The translations under genes and the position numbers were made by a program. Under the pieces are notes generated by a model. The model was not told the origin of the DNA. It saw only the letters and a program-made list of their open reading frames with translations, and did not search any database. 64,000 bases of DNA, from contig JBBAVI010000008.1 in the NCBI GenBank assembly GCA_040397785.1, positions 1-64,000 on the forward strand, written 5' to 3'. The stretch comes from M3007 sp040397785 (GTDB taxonomy: Bacteria; Bacteroidota; Bacteroidia; Chitinophagales; Saprospiraceae). This document shows, piece by piece, positions 33,034 to 41,335 of this stretch (the first letter of the stretch is position 1; each line of letters begins with the position of its first letter).

Positions 33034-33877
33034 TGATATAGCGTGTGTCGCTCAGAAATGATTTGGTGCTGAAAATTTGGTCAAGTTGCCTGCATGCTTC
33101 GGGCATCGTTGCTTGAAACGTTTTTGGAAAATTAAAATAATGGTGAATGAGTACGGGAAGCGGGGTTATGCCTGCCAAACCAATCGTTGCCTCTACATAG
33201 GCCCTATTCATGTTGCTTACTTGTTCGAGTTGGTCCCAAATGTCTATTCCAGTGCATGTTGGGTAATTTTCATTGGGGTAGGTCAAGATGTACACCTTTG
33301 CGTATTCATACAAGGCCACGTTAAAGTATAAATCGGGTTGGATAAACGCTTGGGTGACTTGTTGGGCCGAAAATAAAAGGCATCCATCGGCCTCATACAT
33401 TTCAGATGCATGCGCAAAAGGATATTCGGGGCTTGGAAATGGAAGTGGGTAAACAATGACTTTTTCAAATTGCTTGAACAGATACTCGTGTTTTTCGAAC
33501 GTTAACATAATCGCTTGAGCGGCTAACATAGTTTTAATGTCGAGTGGGACTTCATCTTCTTGAAAGCCTTTAGGCATCCATTCAACGCCCATCGTGAACA
33601 TAGCGACCCGGGATCGGAAGCGTTTTTGTTCAAGCGGGCTATGCATATTATAGTTAGGGAAAAACTGCTCGAGTAAACGGGTAAGGTCTTTACTTAGTTC
33701 GGGTGGCCAACGGTTGTACCACCACCAATTAATTTGAGGGGCTAGTATGTAAACTAATACGGCGCCTAAAATAAAAGGTACCATGGCGGGTGCATAGCCA
33801 GGATGAACGTCCCAAGCCATATAAAGTAGCAATATAGCGGGTAAAAGGAAAAAAAAAGCGATTCTATTGGCAGCCAT
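33023..33877 (-). CDS. MtfA (M90)-like membrane protein lacking HExxH
   Basis: A 284-residue protein with two N-terminal membrane segments (about 5-20 and 31-46) and a cytoplasmic domain resembling the MtfA family: RFRSRVAMFTMGVEWMPKGF, IKTMLAAQAIMLTFEKHEYL, then EKVIVYPLPFPSPEY. Where M90 peptidases have HEFAH, this protein has YEYAK (residues 190-194, NVALYEYAKVYI), so both zinc histidines are missing. It is therefore probably not a peptidase and may be a structural or regulatory relative. It overlaps recO by 11 bases. The family call rests on pattern memory only. Confidence 0.6.
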   Translation of the reverse strand: MAANRIAFFFLLPAILLLYMAWDVHPGYAPAMVPFILGAVLVYILAPQINWWWYNRWPPELSKDLTRLLEQFFPNYNMHSPLEQKRFRSRVAMFTMGVEWMPKGFQEDEVPLDIKTMLAAQAIMLTFEKHEYLFKQFEKVIVYPLPFPSPEYPFAHASEMYEADGCLLFSAQQVTQAFIQPDLYFNVALYEYAKVYILTYPNENYPTCTGIDIWDQLEQVSNMNRAYVEATIGLAGITPLPVLIHHYFNFPKTFQATMPEACRQLDQIFSTKSFLSDTRYINAH

Positions 33878-33989
33878 AGGTGTTGAAACAAATCGTCATT
33901 ACATGGATAGAAGGGTGCGGCAGTGCGGTAAAGGTACCTTGTTTTAAAAAAATATTCGAAATTGCTTTTTATTCTGGTAGAATAGGTAT

Positions 33990-33997
33990 TATCTTTG
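33990..33997 (+). promoter_or_regulatory. -7 box before tRNA-Phe
   Basis: TATCTTTG matches TAnnTTTG; transcription would begin near 34004, 15 bases before the mature tRNA. A TTG at 33962-33964 is rather far (25 bases) for a -33 element. Confidence 0.5.
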
Positions 33998-34018
33998 CCC
34001 CGCTTTTGACAGCAGGCA

Positions 34019-34091
34019 GGTGCCTTAGCTCAGCTGGTAGAGCAATGGACTGAAAATCCATGTGTCCCCGGTTCGATTCCGGGAGGTACCA
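34019..34091 (+). tRNA. tRNA-Phe (GAA anticodon)
   Basis: A 73-base cloverleaf. The acceptor stem pairs GGTGCCT with AGGTACC. The D arm is GCTCAGCTGGTAGAGC. The anticodon stem ATGGA/TCCAT holds loop CTGAAAA with anticodon GAA. The T arm is CCCGGTTCGATTCCGGG. The discriminator is A and CCA is not encoded. A strong terminator follows 10 bases later. Confidence 0.97.
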
Positions 34092-34100
34092 CAAGAGATT

Positions 34101-34129
34101 CCCGATGGTTAGTTCCATCGGGTTTTTTT
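34101..34129 (+). terminator. Intrinsic terminator of the tRNA gene
   Basis: CCCGATGG and CCATCGGG pair perfectly around a 6-base loop and are followed by seven T. Confidence 0.92.
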
Positions 34130-34165
34130 ATTTTATAACCTTTTATTTCGTTAATTTGTTGTAGA

Positions 34166-34190
34166 AATGTTTAAGAATTACCTAAACATT
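34166..34190 (+). promoter_or_regulatory. Palindrome upstream of lpxK
   Basis: AATGTTTA and TAAACATT are perfect inverted repeats around 9 bases, 14 bases before the lpxK ATG. It may be an operator or a leader stem in the mRNA. Confidence 0.35.
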
Positions 34191-34204
34191 CCAAATATAC
34201 GGTT

Positions 34205-35272
34205 ATGTCGGAGGATATTGTAATTCGGGTTTTATTATTGCCATTTGCCTTGCTGTACGGGATTGGCGTGGGCATTCGAAATTTGTTATACCGAGTTGGT
34301 GCTTTGCGCAGTGTTCGGTTTGATTTACCTATCATTTCGGTTGGAAATATGACTGTTGGTGGAACTGGGAAGTCGCCACACATTGAATATCTGTTGCGTT
34401 GGCTGGATCAATACATAGAAGTTGGGGTATTGAGCAGGGGGTATGGCCGCAAAACAGAAGGGTTTCGTGCGGTATCTGTGCAAGATACTGCCGAAATGGT
34501 TGGAGATGAGCCGCTTCAATTTAAACGGAAGTTTCCTGAATTGCCTGTTGTAGTGAGTGAAAGCAGGGCTTTGGGTATTCCTGAATTGATTAAACGGAAC
34601 CCGGGTACAAACTGTGTTTTGTTGGATGATGCATTCCAGCATTTGGCTGTTACACCCGGTTTGAATATCTTATTGACCGAATATAGTCGGCCTTTTACCC
34701 GAGATTGGTTGTTGCCTGCTGGTCGTTTGAGAGAATGGCGGCATGGGTATAAGCGGGCGGATTTGTTGGTTGTGACGAAGTGCCCAGCGGATCTTACGGC
34801 CAAACAGCGCAGTAACCTTACAGACGAATTAGACTTATATCCCCGTCAGCGTGTTTTTTTTTCTAGGTATAAGTATGGAATTCCGTATGACTTGTTACGC
34901 CCGGATGTGAAGCGTCCTTTGGATTTGGAAACGGATATCCTGTTGGTGAGTGCCATTGCGAATTCGGATTATTTGCTCCAATATCTGGGCGGTGAGGCCC
35001 ATTCTGTTGAAACCATTGAATTTGAAGATCATCATTTTTTTGAACCATCCGATTTGTTGGAAGTAAAAAAGCGCTTCGAACGCATGATAGGGCATCAAAA
35101 AATCATCGTAACTACTGAGAAAGATGCGATGCGCATGGAAATGCACAAAAATTTCTTTTGGGACAATGATTTGCCATTATATGTACTTCCAATTGAGGTG
35201 GCCTTTTTTGAGCAGGATGAAGCTGACTTTCAGGCAGAGGTCAAGAAGTTTTTGTTAAACTTTAAGGTTTAG
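34205..35272 (+). CDS. lpxK: Tetraacyldisaccharide 4'-kinase
   Basis: A 355-residue inner-membrane kinase that phosphorylates the 4' position of the lipid A disaccharide. The N-terminal amphipathic/membrane helix (LLLPFALLYGIGVGIRNLLY) precedes the P-loop SVGNMTVGGTGKS (residues 45-57). Other family blocks are GVLSRGYGRKTEGF, DEPLQFKRKFPELPVVVSES and CVLLDDAFQHLAV. It is a single-gene unit; its last 11 bases overlap the 3' end of the convergent glgB. Confidence 0.96.
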   Translation: MSEDIVIRVLLLPFALLYGIGVGIRNLLYRVGALRSVRFDLPIISVGNMTVGGTGKSPHIEYLLRWLDQYIEVGVLSRGYGRKTEGFRAVSVQDTAEMVGDEPLQFKRKFPELPVVVSESRALGIPELIKRNPGTNCVLLDDAFQHLAVTPGLNILLTEYSRPFTRDWLLPAGRLREWRHGYKRADLLVVTKCPADLTAKQRSNLTDELDLYPRQRVFFSRYKYGIPYDLLRPDVKRPLDLETDILLVSAIANSDYLLQYLGGEAHSVETIEFEDHHFFEPSDLLEVKKRFERMIGHQKIIVTTEKDAMRMEMHKNFFWDNDLPLYVLPIEVAFFEQDEADFQAEVKKFLLNFKV

Positions 35273-37277
35273 ATTTTTTGGCAGAGCCAACTTTGGCTAT
35301 TTTATCTGGGGTTGCAGGCGTTCCTTCAACTGATTCTGCTTTTACTTTTGGTGATTTTTTGGACTTCGGTGGCATTTCACTCTGAAAAATTTGGACGGCC
35401 AAAGGAGCTAGTTTGAATGAAATGGACTGTTCGTGCCCGTGCGAAGGTGTATGTTGTGCTGTTTTGGGATCATTTATTGTGCCGCTTCCGCCAAATTCTA
35501 TAGCATCGCTGTTTAGGACTTCAGTCCATGTTCCGCCAAGGGGCACACCGACCGTGTAAGATTCCATTGGATTTGGATTAAAGTGACATATGATGAGCAG
35601 TGTTTGGTCTTCAGGATCGCCTTTGCGCAGGAAGGCAACCACGGAATTTTGAACGTCGTCGCCGGAAATCCATTCAAATCCTGTTGGCGTAAATGCGTGC
35701 TTCCAAAATGCAGGCGTGGCCTTATAAAGTTTATTGAGTTGTTTCACCCAATTTTGAATTCCTCTGTGGGATTGATATTCAAGCAATTCCCAAGTTACGC
35801 CTCGATCGTGGCCCCATTCTGTTGTTTGCGCAATCTCGCCTCCCATAAACAAAAGTTGATGTCCTGGGTGCGCCCATTGTAACCCAAACAATGCACGTAA
35901 ATTGGCAAACTTTTGCCATTCATCACCTGGCATTTTATAGATCAAGGATGATTTTAAGTGCACTACTTCATCGTGGCTCAAGGGCAACATAAAGCATTCA
36001 GAAAAGGCATATGCCAAAGAAAACGTGATTTCATTTTGGTGCCATTTCCTGAAAATGGTAGGGCGTTTGAAGTAGCTTAAGGAATCGTGCATCCAACCCA
36101 TCATCCATTTTTGTCCAAACCCGAGGCCGCCTTCGGAGGTAGGATGGCTAACTTTAGGAAATGCCGTACTTTCCTCTGCAATTGTTTCAACGCCAGGGTA
36201 GTGGTGATAAACGGCCTCATTGAAATCTTTTAAAAACGAAATTGCTTCCAGGTTTTCTCGGCCGCCATATATATTAGGAATCCATTCTCCTTCTTTGCGG
36301 GAATAGTCGTGATAAAGCATGGATGCCACCGCATCGACGCGCAAACCATCGATATGGTACTGGTCGAGCCAAAATAGTGCGTTGGAAATTAAAAAGGAGC
36401 GTACTTCATTACGGCCGTAATCAAAAATATACGAGTTCCAGTCTGGTTGAAACCCGCGGCGCATATCGGCATATTCATACAAGTGGGAGCCATCAAACAG
36501 ATAAAGACCATGGATATCGCTTGGAAAATGGGATGGTACCCAGTCCAGGATTACACCAATTTCTGCTTTATGGAAAGCATCAACCAACTCCTTCAAGTCG
36601 TCGGGATCTCCAAATCGACTGGTTGGTGCGAAATAGCCGGTTACTTGATAGCCCCAAGATGGAAAGTAGGGATGCTCCATTAAAGGCATAATCTCTACGT
36701 GGGTAAATCCCATTTCCTTTACATACTGTACCAACTCGGTGGCCAATTCTTTATAGTTGAGGGAGCGATTGCCATCATCCACCAATTTTTTCCAGGAACC
36801 AATGTGTACTTCATAAACCGACCAAGGTTTTGGTTCTTTTGCAACGGCTTTGCGGTGTTCCATCCAAGCGGCATCATCCCATTGGTGGTCAAATGACCAA
36901 ACCATTGACCCAGTGCGTGGGGGCGTTTCCCAGCGCAATGCATAGGGATCGCCTTTGTCCAGTTCGATCCCAGTAGCGGTATGAATATGGTATTTATAGG
37001 TATCACCTTTTACAACGCCCGGAATGAAACCTTCCCAGATGCCACTTTTATCCCACCGAGGCAGCAGTTGGTGTACCCCTGCTTGCCAGTTGTTAAAATT
37101 GCCCGTCACAGATACCAATTTTGCATTTGGGGCCCAAACAGCAAAGTAAGCACCATGCTTTCCATTTAAATCAATCAAATGGCTTCCAAGTTTACGATAA
37201 AGTTGAAAATGTTTGCCGGCTTGAAAGAGCGCGATGTCAAATTCTGTAAGTAAGGAGTGCGCGATAACTTTTTCCAT
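35262..37277 (-). CDS. glgB: 1,4-alpha-glucan branching enzyme
   Basis: A 671-residue GH13 enzyme that makes alpha-1,6 branches in glycogen. The N-terminal CBM48 domain has GAYFAVWAPNAKLVSVTGNF. The barrel signatures are LDWVPSHFPSD, the nucleophile region GLRVDAVASMLYHDYSRK, the acid IAEES and LPLSHDEVVHLK. A Lys/Ser/Pro-rich tail (about the last 35 residues, PPKSKKSPKVKAES onward) is unusual. The start at 37277 (MEKVIAH) replaces an in-frame ATG at 37325. No other glycogen gene is nearby. Confidence 0.96.
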   Translation of the reverse strand: MEKVIAHSLLTEFDIALFQAGKHFQLYRKLGSHLIDLNGKHGAYFAVWAPNAKLVSVTGNFNNWQAGVHQLLPRWDKSGIWEGFIPGVVKGDTYKYHIHTATGIELDKGDPYALRWETPPRTGSMVWSFDHQWDDAAWMEHRKAVAKEPKPWSVYEVHIGSWKKLVDDGNRSLNYKELATELVQYVKEMGFTHVEIMPLMEHPYFPSWGYQVTGYFAPTSRFGDPDDLKELVDAFHKAEIGVILDWVPSHFPSDIHGLYLFDGSHLYEYADMRRGFQPDWNSYIFDYGRNEVRSFLISNALFWLDQYHIDGLRVDAVASMLYHDYSRKEGEWIPNIYGGRENLEAISFLKDFNEAVYHHYPGVETIAEESTAFPKVSHPTSEGGLGFGQKWMMGWMHDSLSYFKRPTIFRKWHQNEITFSLAYAFSECFMLPLSHDEVVHLKSSLIYKMPGDEWQKFANLRALFGLQWAHPGHQLLFMGGEIAQTTEWGHDRGVTWELLEYQSHRGIQNWVKQLNKLYKATPAFWKHAFTPTGFEWISGDDVQNSVVAFLRKGDPEDQTLLIICHFNPNPMESYTVGVPLGGTWTEVLNSDAIEFGGSGTINDPKTAQHTPSHGHEQSISFKLAPLAVQIFQSEMPPKSKKSPKVKAESVEGTPATPDKIAKVGSAKKSKP

Positions 37278-37410
37278 GGTGTAAGATAGTTCATCAGGGG
37301 GAAAGGTAATAGAATAACTACGCAATATCTGTTTTTTTTTGCATTGGCACAGTTTTGGTAACAGAGCGTTTGAGATCTATTTTCCTACTTCTGAATTTGA
37401 ACAACTCCAT

Positions 37411-38091
37411 ATGAACGCACATGATTTGACTGATACATTTAGCAAATTTCCGCTTTTTTCTGCATTACAGCAACCTGATTTGTCTTTGTTGGGCAAAATG
37501 GCTGAGTATCGCATTGTTCCCAAGCATTCGTTTGTTTATTTGGCGGATGAACCAAGCAATTACATTTGCTTATTGGTCAACGGAGCGGTTAAAATTGGAA
37601 TATTCTCGCCGGATGGTCGTGAGATCATCAAGAGTATTCAACATCCGCAGTCCATGTTTGGTGAACTTGGTCTGACCGGGGAGCATCGGCGTACTGAATT
37701 TGCCGCTACTATGAATCGAGAGGTAGAATACTACATGGTCAAAGTAGACGACTTCAAAGTATTGCTTCAGCAAAATTTTGAATTGGCGCAAGCCGTAATG
37801 CTTTACCTGGGTGAGCGCCTGCGCAAAGCGGAACGCCAATGGGAATCGTTGATTTTGAAAGATGTTCGCACCAGGATTGTTGAGTTTTTGAAAGAAAGTG
37901 CGGGAGAACGCGGACGGCAAGTGGGTTACGAAACGTTGGTAAAACATGGTTTAACACAGCAAGATATTGCCAATTTAGTTGGTGCAAGCCGTCAGACAGT
38001 AACGGCCATTTTGAATGAGCTCAAGAAGTCGAATCTTATCCATTTTAATCGCAATACCATTTTGATTCGCGATATGGATAAACTCAACTAA
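37411..38091 (+). CDS. Crp/Fnr-family transcription regulator
   Basis: A 226-residue regulator. The cyclic-nucleotide-binding fold includes IVPKHSFVYLADEPSNYICL, VNGAVKIGIFSPDGREIIKS and SMFGELGLTGEHR. The dimer helix follows, then a winged helix with TQQDIANLVGASRQTVTAIL. No FNR cysteine cluster is visible, so cAMP or another ligand, or none, is possible. The start at 37411 (MNAHDL) is preferred to an in-frame ATG at 37339. It is divergent from glgB and could regulate it; its stop overlaps the next, convergent gene by 4 bases. Confidence 0.9.
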   Translation: MNAHDLTDTFSKFPLFSALQQPDLSLLGKMAEYRIVPKHSFVYLADEPSNYICLLVNGAVKIGIFSPDGREIIKSIQHPQSMFGELGLTGEHRRTEFAATMNREVEYYMVKVDDFKVLLQQNFELAQAVMLYLGERLRKAERQWESLILKDVRTRIVEFLKESAGERGRQVGYETLVKHGLTQQDIANLVGASRQTVTAILNELKKSNLIHFNRNTILIRDMDKLN

Positions 38092-38969
38092 TGATCGAAT
38101 CGGTTGAGGTCATATTTTTCGATAACTCCTATTAATTTCTCGGCATAATTACGGTCTGTTGCGTAACCAACAGACTGTAATCCATTTGCCCACTTTCGGT
38201 AATCGCGGCCGTATTTTTTCAATTTGGCATAACGGCCGGTTGAAATCATTTGGCTGTGTGCACGCCAACTTTCCCACGGATTTGGAAAAATTCGAAAAAA
38301 GTCCTTGTGGGTATCGTCTGTGAAATTAGAACAATGTCCTTTTCTACATTTTCGAGAGAAGCATTTCATTCCGAAATGGTTATTGTTGCTTTTTGCTAGT
38401 TTACTTGCCCCGGCCCGGCTTTCAATCAACCCTTGCGCCAGGCTTATACTGGCAGGTACTCCGTATTTGCGCATTTCTTCGATGGCAATTTTGGAATAAC
38501 GTGCAACATAATCGCCCGATTCTCCCCCTAATTCTTGCGCACTAACAGGCGCGGCTTCGTTTTTTGGCTTCTTTTTGGTTGGTTTTTCAATTTTGGCAGA
38601 CGCACCAATTTCTAAAGCCGTTTCAACAGCCAGTCCTGGAATATCTTCAGATACCGGAAGACTTTCCGGGTTATAAATCAATAGCAGGTAAGCTGTACTC
38701 CCAACAAATACGAGTTTTAAGACACCTTGTTTGTGAAAAAGCCCAAAAGTGTAGCGGTTGAGTTGAAAACGGATGGCAATCCAATTGCGTCGAATACGGA
38801 CGAGCATTAAACGGAAAAGATCCGACATTGGAATTGCATCCGGCGTTTCCTGCATTAACCTTCCCGGGCTCATAGAAGCGCGGTTAACGCGGTTCAAAGC
38901 GGATGAAATGCGTTGGTTTTTTTTGTTTTGGTTGTTTTCTTGCTCGGAATATAACTTTGTGCGTCCCAT
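38088..38969 (-). CDS. Membrane-anchored glucosaminidase (FlgJ/LytD-like)
   Basis: A 293-residue peptidoglycan hydrolase. A basic N-terminal cytoplasmic region and one membrane helix (about 81-97, LKLVFVGSTAYLLLIYN) are followed by a linker. The glucosaminidase domain from about residue 152 has IAIEEMRKYGVPASISLAQG, the catalytic Glu in LIESRAGASKLAKSNNNHFG, and the end YRKWANGLQSVGYATDRNYA. It likely cleaves glycan strands for cell-wall turnover. The long N-terminus before the helix (80 residues) is unusual for the family. Confidence 0.88.
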   Translation of the reverse strand: MGRTKLYSEQENNQNKKNQRISSALNRVNRASMSPGRLMQETPDAIPMSDLFRLMLVRIRRNWIAIRFQLNRYTFGLFHKQGVLKLVFVGSTAYLLLIYNPESLPVSEDIPGLAVETALEIGASAKIEKPTKKKPKNEAAPVSAQELGGESGDYVARYSKIAIEEMRKYGVPASISLAQGLIESRAGASKLAKSNNNHFGMKCFSRKCRKGHCSNFTDDTHKDFFRIFPNPWESWRAHSQMISTGRYAKLKKYGRDYRKWANGLQSVGYATDRNYAEKLIGVIEKYDLNRFDH

Positions 38970-39008
38970 ATTGAAGGCGGTAATTTAGATTGATGACCAA
39001 TGAGACTG

Positions 39009-39040
39009 CAAATATAAAACAATTAGTTTTTATAAATCAA
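39009..39040 (-). promoter_or_regulatory. Promoter of the glucosaminidase gene
   Basis: On the minus strand a -33 TTG (39038-39040) and a -7 TATATTTG (39009-39016) are separated by 21 bases. Transcription would begin near 39002, about 32 bases before the start at 38969. Confidence 0.6.
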
Positions 39041-39076
39041 TAGTTGAAACAAAATATTTATTCAGTTTGGTCAGAT

Positions 39077-39207
39077 TTTGGCTAAGTTCGTATTTGCTGT
39101 AGTTCAGGCATCCTTTTTCATGTTAGATACGTCAGAGAGGCAGCGTTTGAGTTTGGCGCTTCGTTTTAACGTGTAAGTCTAACGAAGTACGAACAGATTT
39201 TGCCAAA
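39077..39207 (+). repeat. Inverted repeat upstream of the ECF sigma gene
   Basis: TTTGGC and TTCGTA (39077-39092) recur inverted as TACGAA and GCCAAA (39188-39207). The arms are about 95 bases apart, 39 bases before the sigma ATG. This could be paired regulator sites or coincidence. Confidence 0.3.
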
Positions 39208-39245
39208 CGATTTCTAGTCCTTAACTTTCCAACGGAAATCAACCT

Positions 39246-39833
39246 ATGGATTTCGCACTTAATTTGGAATCTGCTGAACATGATTTAATCAATGCCCTTT
39301 TGCGACAAGAAAGATGGGCTCAAAAGCTGCTTTATGAGCAGTATTACGGCGCTATGATGGGGGTTTGCCTTCGTTATGCAGGGTCGAAGGATGAGGCTTT
39401 GGATTTATTGCATGAGGGATTTATTAAAGTGTTTCAACGCATTGACCGCTACCGCCCGGGAACTTCTTTGCCTTCGTGGATTCGGACCATTGTAGTAAAT
39501 ACCTGTATTGACTATTATCGAAAGATGGTTCGCCGTCGAACCGAAGATATTCATGAGGCTACTTACACCTATAATGATGATCCGGATGCACTGAGTCAGT
39601 TGACTGAGCAAGAAATATTGGCGGCAGTACAAGAATTATCACCGGCTTATCGGGCTGTGTTCAATTTATATGTGGTAGAGGGCTATTCGCACAAAGAAAT
39701 TGGCGAGGCGCTTCAAATTACAGAGAGCACTTCTCGGAGTAATCTGGTAAAAGCCCGTATTAAACTACAAGAGTTTTTTGCTTCCCGTCGCATGGATTTT
39801 GAGATCGGGAAAGTTGAAGCCCAATTGGATTGA
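39246..39833 (+). CDS. ECF-family RNA polymerase sigma factor
   Basis: A 195-residue sigma-70 of the extracytoplasmic-function type. Region 2 is LLYEQYYGAMMGVCLRYAGS with EALDLLHEGFIKVFQRIDRY and PSWIRTIVVNTCIDYYRK. Region 4 is LSPAYRAVFNLYVVEGYSHK followed by EIGEALQITESTSRSNLVKA. It lacks regions 1.1 and 3. The start codon of the next gene lies 44 bases after its stop, and an alternative in-frame TTG overlaps it. That neighbour carries a membrane helix, so an envelope-signalling pair is likely. Confidence 0.93.
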   Translation: MDFALNLESAEHDLINALLRQERWAQKLLYEQYYGAMMGVCLRYAGSKDEALDLLHEGFIKVFQRIDRYRPGTSLPSWIRTIVVNTCIDYYRKMVRRRTEDIHEATYTYNDDPDALSQLTEQEILAAVQELSPAYRAVFNLYVVEGYSHKEIGEALQITESTSRSNLVKARIKLQEFFASRRMDFEIGKVEAQLD

Positions 39834-39877
39834 TTTTTGCAAACCTATATGAAATTACTTCGACCCAACTAAAGGTC

Positions 39878-41266
39878 ATGATTGAAGAAGGAAAATTTGA
39901 TGCTACCTTAAAATCTGCACTTGAAGGATTGCAGGTTCCTTATGATCCCGCTAGTTGGGACCAATTGGAGCAACGTATTGCCCAAATGCCCAGATCGGAT
40001 GGGCATGTACCTGGGATGGACCAACATTTCCGGCAAGTATTGCAGGAAATGGAAGTTCCTTATCATTCGGGTCATTGGGATTTGATGGCTGATCGGATCG
40101 TTCGGGAGCAGCGGATGCGTCGGCGAATTTGGATCACTAAATTTGCAGAAGCGGCGATTTTCTTACTGCTTGTTGCGAATTTGGATGGGTTGTTGGGCGG
40201 AATAAACGCTGCAGCGACGGATTCGAATACAGCAGGAACAAGTTCCAGCACGCCATTTGCAGCCGCAGGTATGTCACATCCAACCAATCGTTCGGGAAAA
40301 ACTGCTGGAATAACTTCTTCGGAATCCGACCTGACATCCTCCGCCACCGGATTTTGGTCAGACAATAACTCGTCTACCCATGCTAAGGATATTTTTGAAA
40401 GTGGGAATGCTGTATCGGGCTATATGGAAGAAAATTCGGCCTTGTTTGGAGTTAACCCAAGTTTTGAAGTAACATCTCAACCGGTTTTGGCTTTAAATAC
40501 CGATGCTTCAGCAATTTCAGTGTTGGATCCGATTCCTGTTTTACAACAAGGCAATGCGCTTTCAGCAACCTTTGCTTTTGTAGGGTTGCCGCAGGGTGTG
40601 CATCAAAAAGTAGCTAAGCAACATAATCTCTACGCTTTGGCATTTTTGGGCGGCGATCAGAATCAAATTCAGCAAGGAAATGATTTGAGGAAAGCAAATG
40701 GCGTCAAAGGGGGGATTGGAATCGGCTATCGCAAAGGGAAATGGGGTGTTGAAACGGGTATTGCCTATACCAAGAAAGTTTTTCAGCCTAAACGGAAAAT
40801 TGAAATTTATGCTGGCAGTGCAAGTGGTGGTTATTACGGCACTTATGTTGATCAAGTAACCGCAGATGTAGTTGCAGTTCCGGTGCATGTAACCCACTGT
40901 TTGGGGCGTGTCGGTCGGGTTAGTTTGCAAGCGGTTGCGGGTTCTACTGCACATTTTGCCGTTCAAAAAGCGTTTAAGTATCAAACCGTTTTTTACCCTG
41001 GATTGTCACAAAATCCGGATCCGAATGCGAATAAGCCGCCCGTAGTTCAAGCTACTGGGGATGGCATTTTTGAAAAAGGTTCGGTAAATGAAAACTTTTA
41101 CGCAAGTGTTGATGCGGGCATCCGGTTTGAGCGGCCATTGGGTAAATCGTTTGCTGTGTATTTGGCGCCGATGGTACAAACCACACTGACAAAACGTGGT
41201 ATTGGTCCGGGACCTTCAAAAATTAATACGATTTCGTTGCAGGCAGGTGTTATTGCTGCATTGTAA
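39878..41266 (+). CDS. Anti-sigma-like membrane protein fused to a beta-barrel domain
   Basis: A 462-residue protein directly after the ECF sigma gene. The cytoplasmic N-terminus has two copies of one motif (about 11-36 and 51-76), sharing L..L...VPY....WD....RI. One membrane helix follows (about 90-106, FAEAAIFLLLVANLDGL). A Ser/Thr/Asn-rich linker (about 107-250) leads to a C-terminal part (about 250-462) with alternating strands such as GIGIGYRKGKWGVETGIAYT and YASVDAGIRFERPLGKSFAV, typical of a PorT-type outer membrane barrel. It is plausibly the anti-sigma partner. The combination of inner-membrane helix and barrel is odd. The start is 39878; an upstream TTG at 39830 is possible. Confidence 0.65.
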   Translation: MIEEGKFDATLKSALEGLQVPYDPASWDQLEQRIAQMPRSDGHVPGMDQHFRQVLQEMEVPYHSGHWDLMADRIVREQRMRRRIWITKFAEAAIFLLLVANLDGLLGGINAAATDSNTAGTSSSTPFAAAGMSHPTNRSGKTAGITSSESDLTSSATGFWSDNNSSTHAKDIFESGNAVSGYMEENSALFGVNPSFEVTSQPVLALNTDASAISVLDPIPVLQQGNALSATFAFVGLPQGVHQKVAKQHNLYALAFLGGDQNQIQQGNDLRKANGVKGGIGIGYRKGKWGVETGIAYTKKVFQPKRKIEIYAGSASGGYYGTYVDQVTADVVAVPVHVTHCLGRVGRVSLQAVAGSTAHFAVQKAFKYQTVFYPGLSQNPDPNANKPPVVQATGDGIFEKGSVNENFYASVDAGIRFERPLGKSFAVYLAPMVQTTLTKRGIGPGPSKINTISLQAGVIAAL

Positions 41267-41281
41267 AAATGTATATTGCTA

Positions 41282-41323
41282 AAAAAAGCGGCTAAACCGA
41301 ATCATTGGTTTAGCCGCTTTTTT
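41282..41323 (+). terminator. Bidirectional terminator
   Basis: AAAAAAGCGGCTAAACC and GGTTTAGCCGCTTTTTT pair perfectly around an 8-base loop, between the sigma/barrel unit and the convergent TlpA-like gene. Confidence 0.92.
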
Positions 41324-41335
41324 GTTTACGCTAAG

